Shown: piece after piece, positions 1-8,841 of the stretch
Position numbering within the stretch: position 1 is the stretch's first letter
How the letters are laid out: every line of letters begins with the position of its first letter
Assembly: GCF_017307055.1 (NCBI RefSeq)
Contig: NZ_JAFLEQ010000003.1
Location: forward strand, 436,932-500,931
From: Corynebacterium mendelii
Lineage (GTDB): Bacteria > Actinomycetota > Actinomycetes > Mycobacteriales > Mycobacteriaceae
Direction: 5' to 3'
Length of the DNA stretch: 64,000 nt
The notes under the pieces: generated by a model
Database searches by the model: none
Seen by the model: the letters and a program-made list of their open reading frames with translations, nothing else
What the model was told of the DNA's origin: nothing
Translations under genes and position numbers: made by a program

Positions 1-56
1 CGGAGGCGGATCCGGCCCCCGCGGCGGGATCCCGCCCGGACCCGGCTTCCGACTAG
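1..56 (+). CDS. C-terminal tail of an upstream gene (partial)
   Basis: The window opens inside a coding frame that reads about 18 codons, ending in Ala-Ser-Asp and a TAG at 54-56, followed at once by a terminator-like hairpin. The tail is rich in Pro, Ala and Asp, typical of a disordered end. From gene order in C. glutamicum, where the gene before the methyltransferase next to dxs is, as I recall, a DUF3159 membrane protein, this may be the end of that protein. Nothing visible here proves it. Confidence 0.4.
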   Translation, partial: EADPAPAAGSRPDPASD

Positions 57-70
57 CCCGGTCCACCGCC

Positions 71-99
71 GCCCCCGGCCTGCCCGGGGCGGGCTTTTT
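71..99 (+). terminator. Intrinsic terminator of the upstream gene
   Basis: A GC-rich inverted repeat (GCCC at 71-74 with GGGC at 91-94, plus internal C/G pairing) is followed by five T residues at 95-99. It lies 14 bases after the TAG of the partial gene. Confidence 0.55.
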
Positions 100-104
100 C
101 TCTT

Positions 105-138
105 CCGCGCCGCCCAGGTGTCAACCTGGGCGGCGCGG
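105..138. repeat. Perfect 15-bp stem-loop
   Basis: Bases 105-119 pair perfectly with 124-138 around a four-base loop (120-123). No T-run follows on either strand. It comes immediately after the U-tract terminator at 71-99, so the two hairpins may act as a tandem terminator, or the second may protect a 3' end. Confidence 0.6.
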
Positions 139-272
139 CGTGTGATGGGGCGGCAGCCGCGCGGTGTCGGTCCGTGCCGATTCGCGTGCGGGAGCTTCGG
201 CACCTACTGTTGGGTGTTTGACCGCCTGCTGCACACCGGCACCGATTGTTCACCATTCGACCAGGAGTCCCC

Positions 273-1562
273 ATGACACAGCCCGATCCGACCAACCCGC
301 GCCTTGCTGCAGGGGATACGGCAACAGTCACCATCACCCGTCCCTGCCACGGGGGCGGCGGTATCGGTGAACTTCCCGACGGCCGGGTCGTCATGGTTGC
401 CGACGCACTTCCCGGCGACGTGGCCGAGGTGCGTGTGACCAGGTCGAAAAAAAGCTTCGCCCTGGCTGAGATCGTGTCGCTGACACCGTCTGATATCCGG
501 GTGCCGCAGCGCTGCCCGGCCGCGGCCGCCGGTGCCGGCTGCTGCGATTTCGGCCATGTCGATCCGGACGCCGCGCCGGAGCTGAAAAAAGATGTGGTCA
601 CAGACCAGCTGCGGCGCATCGGCCGGCTCGATGTCGGGAAAACCCCGCCCGCCGGGGGCATTACCGTCGCCACCGCGAAGCCCTACCAGGGGTGGCGTAC
701 CCGGGTGCGTTTGGGCGTTGACGATGAGGGCCGGGCGGGGCTGCGGGCCGCGAAATCAAACCGGATCATCACCAGCCGGTGCGCGCAGACCGTGCCGGGG
801 CTGACCGACGGCATCATCGGCGATGACGCGGCCCGGTTCACCCCGGGCATGGAAGTGGTGGCCGTCATCGATGGCCTGGGCAGACGCCATGTCGTCGAGG
901 TTCCCCGGCCGGGCCGCGGAAAAAGGGCCACAGCCTCGAAGGCGACCGTAATCGAAGGCACCGGGGAGGTGACCGAAACACTCGGCGAATTGGCCTGGCG
1001 GTTGCCCGCCACCGCTTTCTGGCAGGCACATACCGCGGCCCCGGGCCTGCTGGCCGAAGCAATCAGCAGACTCACGGCCGAGGGTCTGCGGGTCGTTGAT
1101 CCGACATTGACCGATGACCGGTCGGCCGGCTGGGATCTCTACGGCGGTGCGGGTGTGTTCGCCCCGGCGCTGGGGGAAGCCCTGGAAGAAGCCGTCGGCG
1201 AGGATGTGACCGTCTATTCGGTGGAAGCCTCGGCTGCGGCGGCCGCATCCGGGCGGCAGGCACTGGCGGACATACCCGTCACCTTCGTCACCGGCGATGT
1301 GGCAGCTGCCGTCGCACAGCTTCCCGCCCCGCTGGGTGTGGTCTGTGACCCGCCGCGCACCGGCGCCGGGGAAAAAGCCATTGCCGCTTGCGCCGCGGCC
1401 GCCCCGCCGGTGGTGGTGCATCTGGGCTGTGACGCGGCAACATTTGCCCGTGACACCGGCTCCTGGATGGCGCACGGCTATCGGCTGCACCGGCTGGAGA
1501 TCATCGACACCTTCCCCGGAACCCACCATGTGGAAAGCATCGGCCTGTTCGTCCGCAACTGA
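273..1562 (+). CDS. TRAM-domain class I SAM-dependent RNA uracil-5-methyltransferase (TrmA/RlmD family)
   Basis: 429 aa. The N-terminal ~65 residues form a TRAM RNA-binding domain, and a cysteine cluster around residues 80-92 resembles the iron-sulfur site of RlmD-type enzymes but is not the canonical spacing. The C-terminal half is a Rossmann methyltransferase: DLYGGAGVF is SAM motif I, CDPPRTG (358-364) is the target-base loop, Cys386 in GCDAATFARD is the expected nucleophile and Glu421 in HHVES the general base. These are the family's catalytic positions. Known members make 5-methyluridine in tRNA or rRNA; the target here cannot be told. The ATG at 273 is chosen because AGGAG (263-267) precedes it; an in-frame start at 246 lacks one. 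It lies directly upstream of dxs, as in C. glutamicum. Confidence 0.9.
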   Translation: MTQPDPTNPRLAAGDTATVTITRPCHGGGGIGELPDGRVVMVADALPGDVAEVRVTRSKKSFALAEIVSLTPSDIRVPQRCPAAAAGAGCCDFGHVDPDAAPELKKDVVTDQLRRIGRLDVGKTPPAGGITVATAKPYQGWRTRVRLGVDDEGRAGLRAAKSNRIITSRCAQTVPGLTDGIIGDDAARFTPGMEVVAVIDGLGRRHVVEVPRPGRGKRATASKATVIEGTGEVTETLGELAWRLPATAFWQAHTAAPGLLAEAISRLTAEGLRVVDPTLTDDRSAGWDLYGGAGVFAPALGEALEEAVGEDVTVYSVEASAAAAASGRQALADIPVTFVTGDVAAAVAQLPAPLGVVCDPPRTGAGEKAIAACAAAAPPVVVHLGCDAATFARDTGSWMAHGYRLHRLEIIDTFPGTHHVESIGLFVRN

Positions 1563-1713
1563 CCCACCGTCCCACCCCACAGCCGGAGGTATGGGTTACC
1601 TTGTTTTCCGGTGGGCGGCGCCGACCAGAGTAGGATTGGGCGGAAGCCCCACCCCGGCTTAACGACTTTCAAGACAAGTGACGAGAAACGACTGGAACTG
1701 GATCTTCTGACTG

Positions 1714-3675
1714 ATGGGAATGATCGACCGCATATCCTCGCCCGCTGACGTGCAAGCACTCGATGAGCAGCAGCTTGAACTCTTGGGCGCCGAGATCCGC
1801 GACTTCCTTGTCGAAAAAGTGTGCGCCACCGGTGGACATCTGGGTCCCAACCTCGGGGTGGTGGAGCTGACACTGGCCATCCACCGGGTGTTCAACTCGC
1901 CGGAGGACCCGATTATTTTCGATACCTCCCACCAAAGCTACGTCCACAAAATCGTCACCGGCCGGGCGAATGGTTTCGATCAGCTGCGGCAAAAAGGCGG
2001 CCTGTCCGGCTACACCGACCGCGGGGAATCCGAACACGACTGGACCGAATCCTCCCACGCCTCGGCTGCCCTGTCGGTGGCCGACGGTTTGGCCAAAGCT
2101 TTCGCGCTGTCCGGCCGCAACGACCGCACCGTTGTCGCCGTTGTCGGCGACGGGGCGCTGACCGGGGGAATGTGCTGGGAAGCACTGAACAATATCGCCG
2201 CGAACAAAAACCGCAAGGTGGTCATTGTCGTCAACGACAACGGCCGCAGCTATTCGCCGACCATCGGCGGGCTGGCCGACAATCTGGCGCAGCTGAGAAT
2301 GCAGCCGTTCTACGACAAGGTGATGGACACCGGTAAAACCACCCTCAATTCGATGGGCTGGTTCGGCAAACGCACCTTCGAGGGCCTGCGGGCGGTCAAA
2401 GAAGGCATCCGCCACACCGTCATTCCGGAGGAGATGTTCCCGGAACTGGGGATGAAATACGTCGGGCCGGTCGACGGGCACAATCTCAAAGACCTGCAGA
2501 GCGCTTTCCGCTACGCCAAGTCCTACCAGGGGCCGCTGATTGTTCACGTGGTCACCGAAAAAGGCCGCGGCTATGCGCCGGCGGAAAACAATCTTGCGGA
2601 TCTGATGCATTCGACCGGCATCATTGATCCGGAGACCGGTAAACCGCGCACCGTCACCAAACCCGGGTGGACGTCTGTTTTCTCCAGGGAACTGATCAGG
2701 CTGGGTGAAAAACGCCGGGATATTGTGGCCATTACCGCCGCGATGGCCGGACCCACCGGCCTGGCGGAGTTCGCCGAGCACTATCCCGACCGGTGCTTCG
2801 ACGTCGGTATCGCCGAACAGCACGCAATCACCTCGGCGGCTGGGCTGGCTCTCGGCGGAATGCATCCGGTGGTGGCCGTCTACTCGACGTTCCTCAACCG
2901 GGCTTTCGATCAGCTGCTGATGGATGTGGCGTTGCTGAAACTGCCGGTCACAGTGGTTTTGGACCGGGCGGGGGTCACCGGTTCCGACGGGCCCAGCCAC
3001 AACGGGGTGTGGGATATGTCGATCTGCGGCATTATCCCGGGGCTGAGACTGGCGGCCCCCCGCTGCGCCGACACCCTGAAACAGGCCCTGGCCGAGGCCC
3101 TCGACATCAGCGACGGGCCGACCGTCATCCGCTTCCCCAAGGGAGCGCTGCCCCCGGCACTGGAATCAATGGGGCGCATGCCCGACGGGTGTGACATGGT
3201 CACCTACACCGCCGAGTGTCTGCTCAACGACGAGATCGCCGGGCGGGACAACCCGGGAACCAGCGACAGCATCGTCACCGTGCTGCTGGTGGCGGTGGGG
3301 GCGATGGTCCACCCGGCTGTCGCCGCCGCCAAGCAACTGGCCGCCCATGACATCAACGTCACCGTGGTTGACCCCCGCTGGCCGGTGCCGGTTCCGCCGA
3401 CCGTGGTGAACTTCGCCGACACCCACGATCTGGTCGTCACCATTGAAGACGGGGTCATCCACGGTTCCGTCGGGTCGATGGTGCAGGAAGTGCTCAACGC
3501 CGCAGAGATCGACACTCCCGTCCGCCAGCTGGCGGTGCCGGAGAGATTCCTCGCCCACGCCTCCCGCCGGGAAATCATGGATGACATCGGTCTTTCCGCC
3601 GAGGGCATCGCTGCAGCGGTGCTTGGCTGGGTGGATGGTCTCACCGCCGGTGAGCCGGGCACAGCGGAGTCGTAG
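1714..3675 (+). CDS. dxs: 1-deoxy-D-xylulose-5-phosphate synthase
   Basis: 653 aa, normal length. The enzyme condenses pyruvate and glyceraldehyde 3-phosphate with thiamine diphosphate, the first step of the MEP isoprenoid pathway that feeds decaprenyl phosphate, menaquinone and carotenoids. Visible motifs are GGHLGPN near the N-terminus, the ThDP/Mg motif starting GDG (145-147), [11 protein letters not shown], and the pyrimidine-binding domain with the conserved Glu368 in GIAEQHA. The C-terminal transketolase domain is complete. Two in-frame ATGs (1714, 1720) are possible; the longer form resembles corynebacterial Dxs N-termini. A possible -10 (TAGGAT, 1631-1636) would give a leader of about 75 bases. 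It is convergent with rnd. Confidence 0.97.
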   Translation: MGMIDRISSPADVQALDEQQLELLGAEIRDFLVEKVCATGGHLGPNLGVVELTLAIHRVFNSPEDPIIFDTSHQSYVHKIVTGRANGFDQLRQKGGLSGYTDRGESEHDWTESSHASAALSVADGLAKAFALSGRNDRTVVAVVGDGALTGGMCWEALNNIAANKNRKVVIVVNDNGRSYSPTIGGLADNLAQLRMQPFYDKVMDTGKTTLNSMGWFGKRTFEGLRAVKEGIRHTVIPEEMFPELGMKYVGPVDGHNLKDLQSAFRYAKSYQGPLIVHVVTEKGRGYAPAENNLADLMHSTGIIDPETGKPRTVTKPGWTSVFSRELIRLGEKRRDIVAITAAMAGPTGLAEFAEHYPDRCFDVGIAEQHAITSAAGLALGGMHPVVAVYSTFLNRAFDQLLMDVALLKLPVTVVLDRAGVTGSDGPSHNGVWDMSICGIIPGLRLAAPRCADTLKQALAEALDISDGPTVIRFPKGALPPALESMGRMPDGCDMVTYTAECLLNDEIAGRDNPGTSDSIVTVLLVAVGAMVHPAVAAAKQLAAHDINVTVVDPRWPVPVPPTVVNFADTHDLVVTIEDGVIHGSVGSMVQEVLNAAEIDTPVRQLAVPERFLAHASRREIMDDIGLSAEGIAAAVLGWVDGLTAGEPGTAES

Positions 3676-3765
3676 CCGACAGTGGCCGGGGCACACCGGT
3701 CAGCGACTTCCCCGGGGTGCGGGAACACGGCTTGGGAAACGGCTCCACCGGCCACCAGGGGCAGC

Positions 3766-4980
3766 TTAGCCCCGGTCGCCGAAGATAACCGCCGCCATCG
3801 TCGGGGCGGTCAACCCGATCTGCCAGGGGCGGGCTTCCAGCCGGGTCATCTCGTCAATGAGTTCACCGATGCAGACAATGGAGTGTTCCTCCACCGTAAG
3901 CCACACGAGTTCGCGCACGGTGGCCGGTTTGAGCAGATTTTCCAGTGGAACATCAACTTCATCGGCGATGTCCTGGAGGCTGTGGCGCACATCGGCCAGT
4001 ACTGCTTCGGCTTCCGGGTAATTGGCCCACCCGGAACGGCCCGGCACCCGGTGGGGGCGCCTGACCGGACCCGGCCAGGTGGCCGGGTCGGTGTTGCGGG
4101 CTGCGGCGATGACCTGGAACCACTTGTGCCGCGCCCCCCGGTGCCTGCCCGGAAAACCCTTGACTTTGGCCAGTTCATCGGGACTGTCGGGAAGTGTGCG
4201 GGCGGCCGCCAGCATGGCCCGGTTGGACAGAACCCGGCCAACGGCCACATCCCTGCTGCGGGCGCTTTTCTCCCGCTCGGTCCACAGCGCCCGGAAAACA
4301 CAGCGCTGCTCGTTGGATTTCAGGCCCAGCACCCCTTTGGAGTCCTGCCAGGTGTGCGCCATATCCGACAGCCCGTGGTCGTGGGTGCGCAGAATATAGT
4401 CGAATTCCTCCTCCGCCCAGTCGAGTTTCCCCTGCAGTGACAGGATCTCGGACATGGCTTCGGCAAGTTCGATGAGAAGTTCCACATCCAGGGCGGCGTA
4501 GGTCAGCCAGTCGGCGGGCAACGGTCTGGTGGACCAGTCCTCCCAACCGTGGTTTTTCGCCAGCTCGTAGCCGAGCACCTGCTCGACCATCGCGCCCAGA
4601 TTGACTTTGCTGTATCCGGCCAGCCGGCCGGCCAGTTCGGTGTCGAACAGGCTTCCCGGGTACAGTCCCAGCTCCGCCAGGCACGGCAGGTCGGTGGTGG
4701 CCGCGTGGATGATCCAGTCCACACCGTTGATCGCCGGGGCCAGGTGGGCGGTGACCACTTCCCGCAGGCCTTCCGGGTCAATGAGCACCAGACCGGCACC
4801 GCGGCGTTTGAATTGCAGGACGAAAGCCCGGTCGTCGTAGCGGTACCCGCTGGCCCGTTCCGTGTCGACTGCGAGCGGGCCGATACCGCCGGCCAGAAGC
4901 TCCGCCGCCTGCCGGATTTCCCGGGCACTGTGTGCCAGTGGGGGAACCCCGTCGCGGGGTGCGGAAAGTGCGTGGGCCAT
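3766..4980 (-). CDS. rnd: Ribonuclease D-type 3'-5' exoribonuclease with HRDC domain
   Basis: 404 aa. The N-terminal DEDDy exonuclease domain (about residues 20-195) shows Exo I with Asp39 and Glu41 (AVDTERASG), an Exo II Asp in AATTDLPC and an Exo III Tyr/Asp in YAALDVELL. An HRDC helical domain follows at about 215-295, and a second HRDC-like helical region occupies the C-terminus. RNase D trims the 3' ends of tRNA and other stable RNA precursors. No Shine-Dalgarno sequence precedes the ATG; on the minus strand a TAAACT -10 lies exactly 7 bases upstream, so the mRNA is probably leaderless. The gene is convergent with dxs, only 90 bases away. Confidence 0.95.
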   Translation of the reverse strand: MAHALSAPRDGVPPLAHSAREIRQAAELLAGGIGPLAVDTERASGYRYDDRAFVLQFKRRGAGLVLIDPEGLREVVTAHLAPAINGVDWIIHAATTDLPCLAELGLYPGSLFDTELAGRLAGYSKVNLGAMVEQVLGYELAKNHGWEDWSTRPLPADWLTYAALDVELLIELAEAMSEILSLQGKLDWAEEEFDYILRTHDHGLSDMAHTWQDSKGVLGLKSNEQRCVFRALWTEREKSARSRDVAVGRVLSNRAMLAAARTLPDSPDELAKVKGFPGRHRGARHKWFQVIAAARNTDPATWPGPVRRPHRVPGRSGWANYPEAEAVLADVRHSLQDIADEVDVPLENLLKPATVRELVWLTVEEHSIVCIGELIDEMTRLEARPWQIGLTAPTMAAVIFGDRG

Positions 4981-4987
4981 GGATTCC

Positions 4988-4993
4988 AGTTTA
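4988..4993 (-). promoter_or_regulatory. -10 element of rnd (leaderless)
   Basis: TAAACT read on the minus strand, separated by 7 bases from the ATG at 4980. This places the transcription start at or next to the start codon. Confidence 0.5.
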
Positions 4994-5084
4994 ATACCCG
5001 GGACTCGGGCCGCGCCGGCGAATCGGCCAACCCGCCTGCCGCGGGAGACGGTGGGTGAAACGGCGGTGACACGGACGGGACACA

Positions 5085-5120
5085 GAAAAATCCGCCGGCC
5101 CGGATGCGGCGGGCCGGCGG
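5085..5120 (-). terminator. Intrinsic terminator of the DUF3000 gene
   Basis: Read on the minus strand, an 11-bp perfect GC stem (5110-5120 with 5092-5102, 7-base loop) is followed by ATTTTTC. It sits between the stop of the DUF3000 gene and the start of rnd, so the two genes are separate transcription units. Confidence 0.85.
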
Positions 5121-5166
5121 CGCGGTGATGGCCGGGGAACGCGGGAAACCAACCCGGTCGCTGCTG

Positions 5167-5796
5167 TCAGCGGGGGGTGATGGAGGCTGTTCCCTCTTCC
5201 GGAAGACCCGCCGCATGGGCCAGGACCTCGGCGAACGCCTCCACATGGTGGTTCAGATCCAGGCCGGTGGCAGTCCACGAGGCGCGCAGCTCCAACTGGT
5301 AGGCGCGCGGCGGGCCGCCGATCTCGCCGAATCTCATCGAGGAGGTGGCTGTGACCGTGCCACCCAGATTGGTGTAGCCGGCGCCGTTGGTGTCCAGTGC
5401 TTCTTTCAGCCAGTCCCAGGCGACCTCCGGCATGAGCTGATCCTGGGCCATGACATGGTCGACATCGGCCTGAATGTAGGCCACCATCCGCATCTGCCCG
5501 TCCCACGCTTCGTCGGCCGCGGGATCGTGCAGCAGAATCAATCTGCCGAAAGCATCGCCGTCGGAGTGCACCGGCAGCGACAGATCATCCGGCAGGGCAG
5601 GGGTGACTTCCAGGCCCACGGCATGCGAGTAGGGGGCCAGCCGCTGGGGAGGTCGGATGGTGCCGAGGGTGATCTGTTCGCGGAGGCACGCGGCGTGCAT
5701 GGCTTCGACAGCCCGGTTGAACTGTTCCGGGGTAGTCTCGTCGCGGCAGTCAGCGGCACTGCCGGCTTCTCGCAGGAGGTTGTCAGAGTCGGTCAC
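5167..5796 (-). CDS. DUF3000 family protein
   Basis: 209 aa from the GTG at 5796. Proteins of this family are found in actinobacteria next to ribonuclease D and the haem enzyme HemQ, as here; no activity is established. The sequence is soluble and mixed alpha/beta, with a PPQRLAPYSHAVGLEV stretch and a conserved-looking RAYQLELRASWTATGL segment near the C-terminus; no membrane segment or signal peptide is visible. The frame stays open upstream to 5991, but that extension is Arg/Ser-rich. A -10 hexamer (TAAGTT on the minus strand, 5804-5809) ends 7 bases before the GTG and there is no Shine-Dalgarno, so GTG 5796 as a leaderless start is preferred. Confidence 0.82.
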   Translation of the reverse strand: MTDSDNLLREAGSAADCRDETTPEQFNRAVEAMHAACLREQITLGTIRPPQRLAPYSHAVGLEVTPALPDDLSLPVHSDGDAFGRLILLHDPAADEAWDGQMRMVAYIQADVDHVMAQDQLMPEVAWDWLKEALDTNGAGYTNLGGTVTATSSMRFGEIGGPPRAYQLELRASWTATGLDLNHHVEAFAEVLAHAAGLPEEGTASITPR

Positions 5797-6260
5797 GGAT
5801 TTGAACTTAACCTGTTTGCCCGTGTAAACGGGAAAGGCGCGCCGAAGCAACGCGAATCGCGGGCGGGATATCGGGACAAACAGCCGTCTACAACTTATGA
5901 TGGATAACCAGACCGACTTACGACCGGTGCCGGTAGTTCCACCGCTGGCGTCAGGTGACAGCACAGTCGCCCGGGACTGGCGGAAAAACATAAAGCTCAG
6001 GCCGTATGTGAAGTTGGATCAGGGACGTTTTTGTTCCATCCCGCAGGGGTCCACCCCCGCGGGTGATGGGGCAGGCGGTAGTCTGTCCCCTGTTGCGGCT
6101 GATGTGCCGGAGTCCCGTTATCTGGTGACAGACAGCGGGCCGCCGGCGGGACACCCCACAGCCGCAGCTATTTTTGCGGCACCCGGTCACACACCGGTCG
6201 GCGGCCCCGGGCCGCTGTGCAGCGGAAAACACACCACGTCAAGAAAGGACGCAGCCACAA
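5797..6260. other. 464-base divergent intergenic region (DUF3000 / hemQ)
   Basis: No convincing gene. It contains the DUF3000 -10 hexamer (5804-5809), a TATGAT hexamer near 5896, and a stem-loop at 6040-6063 (CCCGC/GCGGG outer and GGGGT/ACCCC inner arms). A plus-strand open frame from 5897 runs into hemQ in another frame and looks like chance coding. The long leader before hemQ could carry regulation, but no known riboswitch is recognisable. Confidence 0.5.
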
Positions 6261-7019
6261 GTGGCCGACCAGAAAAACATCGAGGCGCTCAATCAGGTTC
6301 AGCGCTACACCCAGTGGATCAGTTTCACCGTCGACGACAAGGCGCTGCGCGACGGTGATGTCGACGCGGCCATGGCGGAAGCGAAGGAGTTCTTCTCCTC
6401 GTTTGCCACCATTGATCCGGAAGTCATCGACGACAGCACCGGTACCCCGCACCTTCCCCCGGAGACCGTGGTCCGTGGTGTCTACGACACCTCATCGATC
6501 CGGGAAGGCTCCGACTTCCTGATCTGGTGGCACGCCAAGGAACTGGAGAGCATCCAGGAATCCTTCCATGCTTTCAAACGCACCGCCCTGGGCCGTGCAT
6601 CCACCGTCGCCTGGTCTGGCACCGGTGTCCACCACCCCAGCGAGTTCAACAAAGAACACCTGCCGACGTTCATCCGCGGGGAAGAAGGCGGCGACTGGAT
6701 GACCGTCTACCCCTTCGTCCGCTCCTACGACTGGTACCTGCTTGACACCAACGACCGTCGCCGAATCCTTCTCGAGCACGGCCAGATGGGCCGCAAGTAC
6801 CCGGATGTGAAAGCCAACACCGTCTACGCGTTTGCCCTCGGTGATTACGAGTGGATGCTGGCCTTCGAATGCGACGACATGTCCCGCATCATGGAGCTGA
6901 TGCACTCCATGCGTTACACCGAAGCCCGCCTGCATGTCCGCAACGAGCTGCCCTTCCACTCCGGCAAACGCATCTGCCCGGCGGAACTGGTCGACAAGCT
7001 CAGCTGCCGCGGCAAATAA
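6261..7019 (+). CDS. hemQ: Coproheme decarboxylase (HemQ/ChdC, chlorite dismutase-like)
   Basis: 252 aa from the GTG at 6261. HemQ oxidatively decarboxylates two propionates of iron-coproporphyrin III to protoheme, the last step of the coproporphyrin-dependent haem pathway. Residues align by constant offset (+15) with published Corynebacterium diphtheriae ChdC catalytic positions: His133 (distal, H118), Tyr150 in YPFVRSYDWY (Y135) and His173 in LEHGQ (proximal ligand, H158). The start is set by AAGAAAGGA at 6241-6249 and by alignment; upstream in-frame ATG 6174 lies in the leader. It is followed by a strong terminator. No other haem genes are adjacent. Confidence 0.95.
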   Translation: MADQKNIEALNQVQRYTQWISFTVDDKALRDGDVDAAMAEAKEFFSSFATIDPEVIDDSTGTPHLPPETVVRGVYDTSSIREGSDFLIWWHAKELESIQESFHAFKRTALGRASTVAWSGTGVHHPSEFNKEHLPTFIRGEEGGDWMTVYPFVRSYDWYLLDTNDRRRILLEHGQMGRKYPDVKANTVYAFALGDYEWMLAFECDDMSRIMELMHSMRYTEARLHVRNELPFHSGKRICPAELVDKLSCRGK

Positions 7020-7082
7020 GCCCGTGCCCGCCGTCGCTGACGCGGTGGCGGGAGACGGCTGCGGATGAAAATCCCGAACAAC

Positions 7083-7131
7083 CCGACCCTTGTCATCTGG
7101 TGGAATGCCGGATGACAAGGGTCGGTTTTTT
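7083..7131 (+). terminator. Intrinsic terminator of hemQ
   Basis: A perfect 15-bp stem (7083-7097 with 7111-7125) is followed by six T residues at 7126-7131. It lies between the convergent hemQ and msrB and may also slow transcription arriving from msrB. Confidence 0.93.
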
Positions 7132-7158
7132 GTGGCTGTTGACACCGGCCGGGCGGTA

Positions 7159-7587
7159 TCAGGCGTCATCAGTTGTCGGATGAAGATCCAGACAAATCGA
7201 ATTGATGCAGTAGCGCTGGTCGGTTGGCGTGTCGAAGCCTTCCCCGGAAAACACGTGCCCGAGGTGTGAATGACAGTTCGCGCAGATAACTTCGGTCCGG
7301 GTTCGGCCCAGGGAATGGTCGGGGCGCAACACAACGGCATCGCTGTCGGCCGGGGAGAAAAACGACGGCCAGCCGCAGCCGGAATGGAATTTGGTGTCCG
7401 AGCGGAACAGTTCGGCACCACAGGCCCGGCAGGAGTAGACGCCCTGGGTGTCTGTATCGGTGTATTCACCTGTTCCGGGCGCTTCGGTGCCGGCCTGCCG
7501 TAAGACACGGAATTCTTCAGCGCTGAGTCGTTCAGCCCACTGCTGATCGGTCAGTTGTGAAAAATCATCGGGAAGGGGATGGTTCAT
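7159..7587 (-). CDS. msrB: Peptide-methionine (R)-S-oxide reductase
   Basis: 142 aa, normal size. MsrB reduces methionine-R-sulfoxide in oxidised proteins with thioredoxin as electron donor. Two CxxC pairs (Cys53/Cys56 and Cys102/Cys105) form the structural zinc site, and Cys127 in RYCINS is the catalytic cysteine. Cys71 in SGCGWPSF is the usual candidate for a resolving cysteine, and Cys132 is an additional one close to the active site. It is convergent with hemQ. On the minus strand TAAGGT lies 10 bases before the ATG and no good Shine-Dalgarno is seen, so a very short leader is likely. Confidence 0.96.
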   Translation of the reverse strand: MNHPLPDDFSQLTDQQWAERLSAEEFRVLRQAGTEAPGTGEYTDTDTQGVYSCRACGAELFRSDTKFHSGCGWPSFFSPADSDAVVLRPDHSLGRTRTEVICANCHSHLGHVFSGEGFDTPTDQRYCINSICLDLHPTTDDA

Positions 7588-7751
7588 GGCGGCGGGGACC
7601 TTACCTTGTCTGGGACAGTGACGGGTAAAAAAACAGTGCGGGCGGAACCGGCAGGATCACCGGATTCCCACCAACACAGCCACTAACAGTTTAGAAACCG
7701 CTCCACAGGACAGGGACAACAAGCCCGGTACACAAAGAACAGGGGCACCGT

Positions 7752-7791
7752 CCCGCGGCCCGTCTCGTGGGCGGGTGGACCGGGCCGCGGG
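7752..7791 (-). terminator. GC-rich stem-loop after the HEPN-DUF3320 gene
   Basis: Perfect 11-bp arms (7752-7762 with 7781-7791) around an 18-base loop, starting 16 bases past the stop codon of the minus-strand gene. No T-run follows, so the terminator role is an inference from position. Confidence 0.45.
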
Positions 7792-7806
7792 GGTGGGGCC
7801 TGCTGC

Positions 7807-8841
7807 TTAGCGGACCAGACCCATATCCGACTGGGTGCCCATAAGGCGGCGGGCCTGGATCAGCCGGTCCCTGTCGCCTCGCCGCAGGGTCTTGCGGTCA
7901 AACAGCCACGCCAGTTTGGCGATCCACTCCTGTTCGCTGGCATCGGGGTTGTTGGCCTGCACGTAGCGCCAGGCGTTGGCAAGTTCAACCGAGGAGACTT
8001 CCTTCAGCGGGCGGCTGCCGACCGTGGTGTTCGGGCGAAACACCCTCCAAATGGTCGGATCGATGTCGGCAGGCCACAGAAATCCTTCACCGTCCAGGGT
8101 GATGGTATCGAGGTTTTCCAGCTGGCGGCGCAGGGCAGCTGCCGAGGACCGGCTCAGGCGTTTGCGGCCGCACGCCTTTTTGATCAGCCTGCTGACGCGG
8201 TCAATGTGGACCGGACCTTCCACCCTGACAACCTGGATGGCTACCTCGGCGACAGCCTCCCGGCTGGCTTTGCTGCGCATGTTGTCCAGCATTGCCGGGG
8301 TTCCTATTTCCTTGACTGTCCAGGGAACGAACGCCCGGGCGCAGACGCCACCGGCACAGGGCTGTTCCACCTGGCCGGGGGCCGGCTCGTTGGTCCTGGC
8401 AATGGCATCGGCCTCGTAGACGTAGGTCTTCAGGGCGGCGACGCCCCGGTCGTCATTGAAGGCTTTCAGCAGCGCCGAGGCGGAGTGTGCAACGGTGACG
8501 CAGTCGTCGACCGTGAGTTCCTCGGTGTGTGCCCAGTTATTGCGGATATCCCGCAATCTGGCGGCGTAGGCGGGAACATTGACCATCTGGTCGTTGTCAC
8601 GGAACGGCTGAATATTGCCGTAGTACATGTACAGGGCGAGCAGCTGGATCGACACGTCGGTCCTCTTGACCTCCTTGCTGGTTCTGGGGTGGTAGTGCTC
8701 CAGGAACGCGTCGAACCAGTCCTGGCCGGCGTATGTGGCAGCGAAGTATTCGCTCATGCGCTCGTCGAGCCGGGTGGCGAGAAAGCCCATCACCACTGTC
8801 ACGAAGGAAGCGCATTTGGCGGCGTTGATGTTGGTGTGCAT
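7807..8841 (-). CDS. Swt1-like HEPN domain joined to DUF3320-type C-terminal domain
   Basis: 344 aa from the ATG at 8841, which has GAGGAG six bases upstream. Residues ~8-130 look like a Swt1-type HEPN helical domain with the RNase signature R-x4-H as RNNWAH (Arg100, His105). Residues ~193-335 resemble the DUF3320 region that ends very large DUF4011/SF1 helicases: an EGPVHIDRVSRLI winged-helix-like segment, then a ...PLKEVSSVELANAW... repeat. No helicase or nuclease motif is present between the halves, only a linker with Cys162 and Cys167. Domain assignments are from pattern recognition. HEPN proteins are often RNases in toxin-antitoxin or phage-defence loci, but no partner gene is adjacent. 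It stands alone between msrB and aftC, which I recall as neighbours in C. glutamicum, suggesting acquisition. Confidence 0.78.
   Translation of the reverse strand: MHTNINAAKCASFVTVVMGFLATRLDERMSEYFAATYAGQDWFDAFLEHYHPRTSKEVKRTDVSIQLLALYMYYGNIQPFRDNDQMVNVPAYAARLRDIRNNWAHTEELTVDDCVTVAHSASALLKAFNDDRGVAALKTYVYEADAIARTNEPAPGQVEQPCAGGVCARAFVPWTVKEIGTPAMLDNMRSKASREAVAEVAIQVVRVEGPVHIDRVSRLIKKACGRKRLSRSSAAALRRQLENLDTITLDGEGFLWPADIDPTIWRVFRPNTTVGSRPLKEVSSVELANAWRYVQANNPDASEQEWIAKLAWLFDRKTLRRGDRDRLIQARRLMGTQSDMGLVR

Noticed and set aside
1669-3000. 443-codon open frame on the strand opposite dxs
   Set aside because: It is a product of high-GC codon usage in dxs. The translation is rich in Arg, Gly, Gln and His, matches no family, and dxs on the plus strand is certain.
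5897-6358. 153-codon plus-strand open frame before and into hemQ
   Set aside because: It overlaps the hemQ start in another frame, has no ribosome-binding site, and the translation is Pro/Gly-rich without similarity.
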